64,000 bases of DNA from positions 92,372 to 156,371 of the forward strand of contig CALSPA010000014.1 of NCBI GenBank assembly GCA_943788115.1, read 5' to 3'. This document shows positions 40,447 to 48,196 of the stretch, one piece after another (the stretch's first letter is position 1; each line of letters begins with the position of its first letter). The position numbers and the translations under genes are program-made. This DNA is from an uncultured Flavobacteriales bacterium. Its GTDB lineage: Bacteria; Bacteroidota; Bacteroidia; Flavobacteriales_D; Parvicellaceae. Below the pieces are notes generated by a model that saw only the letters and a list, made by a program, of their open reading frames with translations, was not told the origin of the DNA and made no database searches.

Positions 40447-41622
40447 TATCTTGATAGGTGATTAATACACCTAAAGCAGAAGTCATATCTACTTTTAATA
40501 ACGGCACGAGTTCTTGAAGTTTAGTATAAGTTTGAGAAACAGCAGGTTTATTAGTTAATATTTCACTGCTAAGTGGGTCATTCAAATTATTCAGCTCAGC
40601 TAAAATATCATTAAATTGATTGTTAATCTTAATAGATAAATTTATTCCACTGTGTTGAGCACCCGTGAAATCCATATAGTCATCAAGTCCAGCACTGTTT
40701 TGTTCAGAAATATCGTAATTGGAGCCATTAATGAAATTCTGCATCGATTCTACAGCTCTTATTGCAAATGGAAGAGATTGTCCGTAGTAATAACATTCTA
40801 CAAGCTCAGGCATTTCTTGTTGAGAAAAACCATTAAAACACCTAAAGGAAGACCAATTTTGCCTCTTCTAAGGTAATATTCGTAATGAAGATTTAATGCA
40901 TTCATAACATCACTGATAGAACTTCCTTGAGCATTAGATTCATAATCATTTATGAAGATTTCACTATATGAAGAATTCCATTCACTGTGAACATAACTAC
41001 AATTGCTGAGTAAGTCTTGAGTTAGATCCATTAGATACGAATTAGAATTTGGGTTGGCAATAAAATAGTCTACAAGCTGTTGGTCTGAAAATGCAGGTCT
41101 ATTTAATAAAAAGTCTAGGGCCTGAAATCCTTTTTCATCGTTATAAGTAGCATTGGTAAATGTCCATGTGCCTGAAGATATGTTAAGGTTTATGTTGGTT
41201 GTGTCGCAAGGGAAAGTATTGGTCTGGCTTTTAAGAACAATGTATTCAGCTGGTCCGAAATCTAGCATAGCAACATCTTGCCATGTTAATAATGCGTTTA
41301 CCCATGAACTTCTAAGATTGGTAAGATTAGGAATTGATGGAGAATTGGCAAATGTTGTTGAGGCCAAATCTAGGTTTTCAATATTATTTTTGTAGGCATC
41401 AAATGCGGGTAGAATAAAATTATTAGTTAAGTTTTCAAGCAGAATTTGCTTGTTAAAGTTTTCATATTCACAACTTTGATCTTCTTTTTTAGCATTGGGG
41501 TTATAATTGGTTGCAAGCGGATCAGTGCATCCTTTTTTACAATCTGTAAAACAAAAAATCATCAGAACAGTAAATGCTTTGATTAGTGTGGTTTTGTTTG
41601 TGAAAAATGAAAAATTTATCAT
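40433..41622 (-). CDS. Imelysin-family (M75) lipoprotein (frameshifted)
   Basis: A surface or periplasmic lipoprotein of ~396 residues after correction. A signal segment leads to a lipobox (MIFCFTDCKK), then the short GCTDPLATNYNPNAK module, then two helical bundles typical of imelysin. Motifs include WQDVAMLDFGPAEY, EKGFQALDFLL and DFTGAQHSGI. The frame breaks at the A4 run 40835-40838; one added base gives LPLGVFNGFSQQEMPELVE. Imelysins (IrpA, EfeO-like) take part in iron capture. It is the second gene of the operon and overlaps the HTTM gene by 14 bp. Confidence 0.88.
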
Positions 41623-41638
41623 ATAGATAATAATTAAA

Positions 41639-41666
41639 TAAACTCCTGTAAGGATACAGGAGTTTA
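41639..41666. terminator. Perfect 12-bp hairpin between DUF4856 and imelysin genes
   Basis: TAAACTCCTGTA and TACAGGAGTTTA pair perfectly around AGGA. On the minus strand it is followed by TTTAATTATT, a weak U-tract, so it may act as a partial terminator that leaves the DUF4856 transcript more abundant than the rest of the operon. Confidence 0.75.
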
Positions 41667-41689
41667 TTTTAGTAAAAATAATAAATTAA

Positions 41690-42865
41690 TTAAAGGTTTT
41701 CTCTTTCGTTTTGAGTAAACCCATGAGCAGTTGCAATAGCATCAATATCTGCATTAATTAAAGTTACACTGTTCGAGTAACCAACAAAATCAGCATCAAT
41801 AGCTCCTAACATATCTGATATTGTAGTTGTATTCATTGGAGTACCTTCAATAAATTGAATTCCATAAATAAATGCCCATGCTTCAGAAAGATAGTGGTTA
41901 ACTTTTGTTTGTGGTTCACCGTCTGCCACTTTTTGTTTAGTTGAGTTAAGATAGTGAATCGCCATTCCAGCAACCATTCTTTGAACTTCATTTTCAATAA
42001 CTGCAGCTTGAGCAACTGCATCAGCAGTAAATACAGCATCTGGATTAAGTCTATCAGCAGCAATTGCAGCTCGACCAGCTAAAAATGCATTAGATATGTT
42101 AGTTGCAGATCCAATAACTGGCTCTAGAGTATTGTTTGCATATTTACCCCAAAATCTATCTGTAACTCCAGCAGGGTAGTCAGTTGTATCAGTAAAATAT
42201 CCGTAAGCTTCATCCCAGTGGTGCTCCATTTCAGTGTAATATTTACCAGCAGCAGGTTCATCAGCAGTTACATTGTCGTCCTCAGCAATCCCTGCAAGGT
42301 AGTTTCCAGTCATTTGGCTAGCAAAACAAGCACTCATTAACCCTTTTTCAATTAGCTGAGTCCATTCTTGTCCTGTTGCAGCTTGAAGATAAGTTCCATT
42401 AGAACTTGGGCTTGCTGCAGCAGCTTCAGTCATCCAAGTTTCAAACTGTGCTTGAATAGCAGCATCATTTAAAGCCGTTTTGTTTTTAAGTTTTTTCCCA
42501 TTTCCTACCAAAGCAGCATCATTCCATCCTGTGTAAGAATTGTCATACATCGCTAATAAAACAGATGCGCTAAGTGTAGCAGGAGCTGCGTTAGATCCAT
42601 TTGCAGACTTAAGGTAAGTTGTTATCTCAGAAAGCATGTCCATTCTAGCTGTTTGTCCACTAAAAGAAACGGTGTTGTTGCCATTAGCATCAGTAAATAC
42701 ATAAGTTGTAGGAATTGGGTAAGAATATTCACAACTTCCGTCATCAGTTTTAGCTTTTTCGCTGTAATTGTCAGCAAGAGGATCTGTGCATCCTTCTTTT
42801 TTACAACCTGATAATACAAATAGTAATCCTGTTGCAATTAAAATTGTGTTTTTTGTAAATTTCAT
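41690..42865 (-). CDS. DUF4856 lipoprotein
   Basis: A 391-residue lipoprotein (lipobox LFVLSGCKK, Cys21) with the GCTDPLADNYSEKAKTDDGS module shared with the imelysin next door. The body is Ala-rich and helical and includes YVFTDANGNNTVSFSGQTAR, EMEHHWDEAYGYF and IYGIQFIEG. The conserved opening and the EHHWDEAYGYF segment fit DUF4856, a family often beside imelysins. The helical, His/Glu-rich character would suit metal binding, but this is inference. It is the first gene of the operon and carries one of the AATACC palindromes in its promoter. Confidence 0.85.
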   Translation of the reverse strand: MKFTKNTILIATGLLFVLSGCKKEGCTDPLADNYSEKAKTDDGSCEYSYPIPTTYVFTDANGNNTVSFSGQTARMDMLSEITTYLKSANGSNAAPATLSASVLLAMYDNSYTGWNDAALVGNGKKLKNKTALNDAAIQAQFETWMTEAAAASPSSNGTYLQAATGQEWTQLIEKGLMSACFASQMTGNYLAGIAEDDNVTADEPAAGKYYTEMEHHWDEAYGYFTDTTDYPAGVTDRFWGKYANNTLEPVIGSATNISNAFLAGRAAIAADRLNPDAVFTADAVAQAAVIENEVQRMVAGMAIHYLNSTKQKVADGEPQTKVNHYLSEAWAFIYGIQFIEGTPMNTTTISDMLGAIDADFVGYSNSVTLINADIDAIATAHGFTQNERENL

Positions 42866-42904
42866 AGTTTGAAAATTAAATTGTAGTTAGTTTTAATTTT
42901 TATG

Positions 42905-42935
42905 CAAATCTATTTTGTCAGAATTATTTGTACAA
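42905..42935 (-). promoter_or_regulatory. Promoter of the DUF4856-imelysin-HTTM-TonB operon
   Basis: On the minus strand TAGATTTG (42905-42912) is a perfect -7 element. TTG at 42933-42935 is the -33 element, 20 bp away. The -33 element overlaps the palindrome at 42934-42953. Confidence 0.7.
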
Positions 42936-42953
42936 TACCTTTTTTATGGTATT
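42934..42953. promoter_or_regulatory. AATACC-N8-GGTATT palindrome, copy 2
   Basis: AATACC and GGTATT flank TTTTTTAT. It covers the -33 element of the DUF4856 operon promoter. Its centre is 41 bp, about four helical turns, from the centre of copy 3, so two bound proteins would lie on the same DNA face. Confidence 0.7.
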
Positions 42954-42958
42954 TTATT

Positions 42959-42971
42959 TAAAATGATTCTA
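42959..42971. promoter_or_regulatory. Fur/PerR-like box between the divergent iron promoters
   Basis: TAAAAT-G-ATTCTA differs in one position from a perfect TAGAAT-N-ATTCTA palindrome. It lies between palindrome copies 2 and 3. It shares TTTAGAATCATT (reverse strand here) with the box at 36530. Confidence 0.45.
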
Positions 42972-42974
42972 AAT

Positions 42975-42994
42975 AATACCTATTTAATGGTATT
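42975..42994. promoter_or_regulatory. AATACC-N8-GGTATT palindrome, copy 3
   Basis: AATACC and GGTATT flank TATTTAAT. Its right edge overlaps the -33 element (TTTG, 42993-42996) of the FTR1 promoter. Spacing to the -7 element is the same within a base as in copies 1 and 2. Confidence 0.7.
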
Positions 42995-43023
42995 TGAATA
43001 GTTCAAATAGTATATTATCATTG
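42993..43023 (+). promoter_or_regulatory. Promoter of the FTR1 gene
   Basis: TTTG at 42993-42996 and TATCATTG at 43016-43023 (one mismatch to TAnnTTTG) are 19 bp apart, the ideal Bacteroidota spacing. The leader before the ATG at 43037 would be very short, under 10 nt. Confidence 0.65.
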
Positions 43024-43036
43024 CAAAAAATTAATT

Positions 43037-43927
43037 ATGAATACATTTATTATTTCATTTAGAGAGTCCTTAGAAGCGGCATTAATCGTAGGTATTATAT
43101 ATACATTACTTCATAAAAAGTCACTTCTAATTCAAATTAAATATTTATGGTTTGGATTAGCTTCAGCAATAGTTTCTTCATTTGTTATAGCATTTTTTCT
43201 GAAGTGGACTAAATCACTTATTAAAAATGAATCTATTGAAAAGTTAATGGAGGGATCATTTATGATTCTTACAGCAGCTTTTGTTTTTTATGTTATTTTC
43301 TGGCTTTCTAAGCAAGTATCATCTTCAAAAGATTTAAAAGATAAAACCTTAGGTGCTTCAGGGAAAAAATGGGGTATTTTTTGGTTGGTTTATTTTACAG
43401 TATTGCGTGAAGGATTTGAAACTGTCCTTATGCTTATGCCTTCAGAAACCATGGAAGGAGATGCGTATTTTTATTTGAAATTTTTATCAGGAATTGTCCT
43501 GGCCGTTCTAATAGGTTACTTAATTTTCTTTCAGGGAGTCAAAGTGGATATTCGAAAATTCTTTAAAGTAACTTCCTTTTTCCTTGTGATATTTGCCTCT
43601 GGGATGGTAGCATATGGCGTTCATGAATTAGAAGAGTTTTTTGTTAAAGGAGAGCATTTAGGCACCATAGGATTTGAAAATGAAAAAGAGATTTCTAGAG
43701 TATGGAATGTCTTAGTTCCAGTTAAAGAGCTTCCTGAACAAGCGAATAAAGTATACTATAGCTATAATGAAGATAAGGGAAAATACATACATGTATTCCA
43801 CGATAAAGGTGCAATAGGGGGTTTTTTGAAAGGCTTTGTTGGCTATAATTCTAATCCTAATTGGATTGAATTTTTAACGTGGTTATTTTCTTTGATTTTT
43901 GGAATTTACCTTTGGAGAAAAGTCTAA
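43037..43927 (+). CDS. FTR1-family iron permease
   Basis: An inner-membrane permease of 296 residues. The two REXXE iron-coordination motifs are present as RESLE (residues 9-13, first helix) and REGFE (124-128). About seven helices are predicted, plus a soluble insert (about 215-275) before the last one. In EfeUOB-like systems this permease moves ferric or oxidised iron across the membrane with imelysin-type partners. Here the imelysin and DUF4856 genes are divergent from it and share the same 171-bp regulatory region. Confidence 0.93.
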   Translation: MNTFIISFRESLEAALIVGIIYTLLHKKSLLIQIKYLWFGLASAIVSSFVIAFFLKWTKSLIKNESIEKLMEGSFMILTAAFVFYVIFWLSKQVSSSKDLKDKTLGASGKKWGIFWLVYFTVLREGFETVLMLMPSETMEGDAYFYLKFLSGIVLAVLIGYLIFFQGVKVDIRKFFKVTSFFLVIFASGMVAYGVHELEEFFVKGEHLGTIGFENEKEISRVWNVLVPVKELPEQANKVYYSYNEDKGKYIHVFHDKGAIGGFLKGFVGYNSNPNWIEFLTWLFSLIFGIYLWRKV

Positions 43928-43981
43928 TTTTCTTTATTCATCTTATTACTTATTGTCTCATTAGTTTAATTTTGTAGGGAT

Positions 43982-45503
43982 ATGTTAAGCATTCCTTATT
44001 CCAAAATTTATTCTTCTAAATTTATTTTAGACTTTTTAGATAGAGATTCATCTGTTTCTAGTTTTCTTCCAAAAACAACTAACATTGAAGAATTTAAGGA
44101 GCTAATTGTTGAAAAAGATTTTCCTTTTGAAAGTAGAAAAGTTCTATGTAGTGTTATTTCAAAGCAGTATGAAAATACTGGAATTGCAGTTCCCAATCAT
44201 TTGGATGAATTATTAGATGCTAATTCGTTTACTGTAACAACAGGTCATCAGTTGTGTTTGTTTGGTGGTCCTCAGTTTTTTATTCATAAAATAGTATCTG
44301 CAATTTCTTTAGCTAATCAGCTAAAGTTAGCTTATCCTAAAAGTAATTTTATTCCTATATTTTGGATGGCATCTGAAGATCATGATTTTGATGAAATATC
44401 ATCTGTTTCAATCTTTAATAAGGAAATTAAAGTTAATGGTGAAAATAAAAATCCGGTTGGGAGGATCAAAACATTAGAGTTTTTCTTCTGCATTAAAAGA
44501 GCTTAAGGAGTTTTTTAGGAATGATTCTTCAGGGATTCATTTGATTTCAATTTTTGAAGAAGCGTTTTCTAAGTCTAATTGGGCAGACTGTACTAGATTT
44601 TGGGTAGATAAATTATTTAGTAAATATGGCCTTATTGTACTTGATGCTGATTCTAAGGAATTGAAAACAGTTTTTCGTCCTACATTAGAATTAGAAATTA
44701 AACAGCAATTCGTATACAACGCTGTTGTTAATACAAACAATAGTATTTCTAAAGAGGGGTATTATCCAAAAATTAACCCAAGAAAACTCAATTTATTTTA
44801 TTTCAATAATGGTAATAGAAAAAGAATTGTTTTTAAAGAGGGTGTTTTTCTTATAGGAGATTTAACGTATTCGCAAGATCAAATTTTAAAAATGATTGAG
44901 TTGAATCCTGAAAATTTTAGTCCAAATGTTCTGCTTAGACCGTTATATCAAGAGTCAATTTTGCCTAACTTGGCCTATATAGGAGGTCCAGCAGAAATTG
45001 AATATTGGGCGCAGCTTAAAGAGGCTTTTGATTTTTCAAATGTTGATTATCCTAAGGTGATTTTAAGAGATCATTTTGGATGGATCAATAATTCAGATTT
45101 AGACTGGTGGAGGTCTAAGGGACTTAAAGAGAGTGATTTGTTTTTGGACTATGATGTGCTTGTCAAAAAAATACTTATTAAAGAAAAAGTTTTTTCCTTA
45201 AATGTTGAAGATCATTTACAAGCAATTAAGAATAATTTATTAAATGAAATTCAAGCTGTAGATTCATCTGTTGAAAGTATGCTTAATGGTGAGCTTCAAA
45301 AATTTAAAAATGGAATTAATAAAATTGAATCTAAACTTACAAGATCTTCTAAAAGAAATAATGAAATTTTTTATAATAAAGTAAAGAAGGTTCAGAATTC
45401 AATAATAATAAATGGGAATCTAAATGAAAGAAAAGAAGGTTTTATTCCACTTTATAACTCTCTTGGTGACCAATATTTGAGTTTTTTATTAGAGGCAAGC
45501 TAA
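43982..45503 (+). CDS. bshC: Bacillithiol biosynthesis cysteine-adding enzyme BshC (frameshifted)
   Basis: A ~506-residue cytoplasmic enzyme proposed to add cysteine to GlcN-malate in the last step of bacillithiol synthesis. Diagnostic segments are VTTGHQLCLFGGPQFFIHK, FWMASEDHDFDEI and, in the second half, LRPLYQESILPNLAYIGGPA. The frame breaks at the T5 run 44480-44484. Removing one T gives EFSSALKELKEFFRNDSSG and joins the parts. No bshA or bshB lies in the window. It follows the FTR1 gene by 54 bp on the same strand, possibly a separate unit. Confidence 0.93.
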
Positions 45504-45548
45504 TCCCCTTAATAATGAACTTAAAATATTAGTCAAGTAGTAATTGAA

Positions 45549-45941
45549 TTATTTCACCTTTATAAATAGTAAAATCCAGCTTAGTATAAAACACAAGCCA
45601 CCAATTGGTGTTATGGGAATCATGCTGTATTTTAACAAAGTAATATCTCCTAGCAAACCCTTGTTGATAGCTAAAATATATAAAGATCCTGAAAACATAA
45701 AGATTCCAATTAGCATTATTCTAAGTGACCATTTTAATTTTAAATCTGGTTTAATTGCTGAAATTAGGGTGATTATAAGAATTCCTATTGAGTGAATAAG
45801 CTGATAGAAAACACCTTTGTTCCACCAATCGAGTTGTTCATTACTAAGTGAATCTTTAAGAGCATGAGCGCCAAGGGCGCCAAGGCTAACACCAATCGCT
45901 AGAGATAAGGCACTAATTTTAATCCAATTTCTTGTTCTCAT
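45549..45941 (-). CDS. DUF423 small membrane protein
   Basis: A 130-residue, four-helix inner-membrane protein. SLAIGVSLGALGAHALKDSL and WWNKGVFYQLIHSIGILI are the DUF423 (YgdD-like) signature. The function of the family is unknown. Its start overlaps the end of the DUF4476 gene by 23 bp, so they are probably co-transcribed. Confidence 0.9.
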   Translation of the reverse strand: MRTRNWIKISALSLAIGVSLGALGAHALKDSLSNEQLDWWNKGVFYQLIHSIGILIITLISAIKPDLKLKWSLRIMLIGIFMFSGSLYILAINKGLLGDITLLKYSMIPITPIGGLCFILSWILLFIKVK

Positions 45942-46698
45942 TTAGAAATTTTTCAAATTTATCAATTGAAGAGTTTAAAAGTAAAAGTTCTTTTAGCTTA
46001 TAGAAATTTTCAATATCATATAAGTTATAGTAGCTATCTAGCGCTATTTCTAATTTTTGATCATCGAATTCAAAAAGATTAATGATCTCTATTATGTCTG
46101 AAACTGATAAACAAGATTCTTTAATAAGGATTTTAGCTGTTTTAATTTTATTGCTTGAAAAAATTTCTTCATTAATTAGATTTATAATTTCTGAATTGTC
46201 TTCAATTGGATTTGAACATCCTTTTTCTCCTAAATAAACTTGCTTTACTGAAATAGAATCTTTTATAAAACTAGAGTCTGTAATTAAGGGATTAATAGAA
46301 TCATAATTTATTTTAGTAGTGTGATAAGCAATGATTAGTTGAGAAGTATCTATTGGTTGGACACCAATATTTACTTCTCCGTTAAATCTAAATTTATAAA
46401 TGCTATCTATTAAAGTAAGCTCTGAACTTGTTTCTTTGTCTTTCTTTTCAAAATAAATTTGTTTAGAAATGCTTTGATTAGATGAGTCAGCAATAATAAT
46501 TTTCAAGTTTAATTTGCTTTCATCATAACTAGTGATTTTAATATTATGATATGGTTTTAGATGTTGAAGGAATCCATTAATAAAAATATAGAAATTAGTG
46601 GAATCAGTTGATTTAACCAATAAACTATTATTTAGTTGTGCAGAATGTTCAAGTTGAATAAAACAGCAAAGACTTATTACAAGGAGTTTAAATTTCAT
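45919..46698 (-). CDS. Secreted DUF4476 protein
   Basis: A 259-residue exported protein with signal peptide MKFKLLVISLCCFIQLEHSA. A beta-rich N-terminal part (about 20-150) is followed by a helical C-terminal domain (about 165-255) with SDIIEIINLFEFDDQKLEIA and YYNLYDIENFYKLKELL. That is the usual DUF4476 pattern. The role is unknown, probably envelope-associated. Confidence 0.8.
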   Translation of the reverse strand: MKFKLLVISLCCFIQLEHSAQLNNSLLVKSTDSTNFYIFINGFLQHLKPYHNIKITSYDESKLNLKIIIADSSNQSISKQIYFEKKDKETSSELTLIDSIYKFRFNGEVNIGVQPIDTSQLIIAYHTTKINYDSINPLITDSSFIKDSISVKQVYLGEKGCSNPIEDNSEIINLINEEIFSSNKIKTAKILIKESCLSVSDIIEIINLFEFDDQKLEIALDSYYNLYDIENFYKLKELLLLNSSIDKFEKFLNENKKLD

Positions 46699-46844
46699 TT
46701 ATTAAAATCAATAACAAAAATAGTATTTGTTTATACTCTGCCAATGCCGTGCCAAATATTATTTGTTTCAATAGGACTTTATAGAAAAAAATCATTTGTT
46801 TTGTGTAAAAATATTTCAATTTTTGAAATACATTTAGATTATAT

Positions 46845-48194
46845 ATGAAAAGAATTCTGGTAATAGGAGCGGGTAGATCATCTTCAACAATGATTAAATA
46901 TTTTTTAAACCAATCTCAAAAAGAAAATTGGTTAATAAGAGTAGGAGATATGCAATTATCTTTTGCTCAAGAAAAAGTAGGTAATCATGTAAATGGAGAA
47001 GCTTTTAAGTTTAATGCCTTAAATGCTGAAGAAAGAAGAAAGGAAATATCAAATTCTGATATTGTTATTTCCATGCTTCCTGCAAGGTTTCATCTAGAAG
47101 TTGTTAGAGATTGTATAGATCTTAAAAAAGATGTGATTACGCCAAGTTATGTTACTGATGAAATGAAAGCTCTAAATGAGCAAATAATAGATGCAGGAAT
47201 CATTGCTATGAATGAAATGGGTCTAGATCCAGGAATTGATCACATGTCCGCAATGAAAATTTTAGATGAAATCGAAGAAAAGGGAGGTGTTGTTAGTGGC
47301 TTCGAATCTTTTACAGGTGGGTTGATTGCTCCAGAAAGTGATAATAATCCTTGGAATTATAAGTTTACTTGGAACCCTAGGAATGTAGTTTTAGCTGGTC
47401 AAGGAGGTGCAGCAAAATTTATTCAAGAAGGTCAGTATAAATACATTGCTTACAACAATCTTTTTAGAAGAACAGAGATTATTGAAATCGAAGGATTTGG
47501 TAAATTTGAAGGGTATGCTAATAGAGATTCTTTGAGATATAGATCTATTTACGGTTTAGAAAATATTCCTACAATATATAGAGGTACATTACGTAAAATA
47601 GGTTTCTGTAGGGCTTGGAATATTTTTGTAAAATTAGGATTAACAGATGATTCCTATGTAATTGAAGGATCTGAAGACATGACATACAGGCAATTTATTA
47701 ATTCATTTCTTTCCTACAACTCCCATGATTCTGTAGAGCTTAAATTTCGTTATCAATTGCGTATTGAGCAAGATGATTATATATGGGAGAAATTAGTTTG
47801 GTTAGGTATTTTTGAAGATAAAAAAGTAGGGATTAAAGATGCGACACCAGCTCAAATCCTTCAGAAAATTTTGGAAGATAAATGGACTCTTGAAGAAAAT
47901 GACAAGGACATGATTGTGATGTGGCACAAATTAAACTTTAAACTAAACGGAGAAAATAAAGAAATTCGATCCTATATGACCTATATAGGAGAAGATCAAA
48001 CATATACAGCTATGAGTGATACTGTAGGATTGCCTGTAGCTATTTGTGCTAAAATGATTTTAAATAATAAGATTAAATTAAAAGGTGTTCATCTACCCAT
48101 TCACAAAGAAATATATCTTCCAATCCTAAAAGAATTGGAAGATTATGGAATAGTTTTTAAAGAAAGAGAAGTACAACCTGTGCTATATAGCTAA
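46845..48194 (+). CDS. Saccharopine dehydrogenase-family oxidoreductase
   Basis: A 449-residue NAD(P)-dependent enzyme with an N-terminal Rossmann motif (KRILVIGAGRSSSTMIKYF). The family-typical EMGLDPGIDHMSAMKILDEI and GFESFTGGLIAPESDNNPW are present. The family acts in lysine metabolism (saccharopine or lysine-ketoglutarate reductase steps), but members are hard to tell apart by sequence. It ends 2 bp from the convergent cphA. Because some cyanophycin synthetases accept lysine, a link is possible but unproven. Confidence 0.85.
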   Translation: MKRILVIGAGRSSSTMIKYFLNQSQKENWLIRVGDMQLSFAQEKVGNHVNGEAFKFNALNAEERRKEISNSDIVISMLPARFHLEVVRDCIDLKKDVITPSYVTDEMKALNEQIIDAGIIAMNEMGLDPGIDHMSAMKILDEIEEKGGVVSGFESFTGGLIAPESDNNPWNYKFTWNPRNVVLAGQGGAAKFIQEGQYKYIAYNNLFRRTEIIEIEGFGKFEGYANRDSLRYRSIYGLENIPTIYRGTLRKIGFCRAWNIFVKLGLTDDSYVIEGSEDMTYRQFINSFLSYNSHDSVELKFRYQLRIEQDDYIWEKLVWLGIFEDKKVGIKDATPAQILQKILEDKWTLEENDKDMIVMWHKLNFKLNGENKEIRSYMTYIGEDQTYTAMSDTVGLPVAICAKMILNNKIKLKGVHLPIHKEIYLPILKELEDYGIVFKEREVQPVLYS

Positions 48195-48196
48195 CC

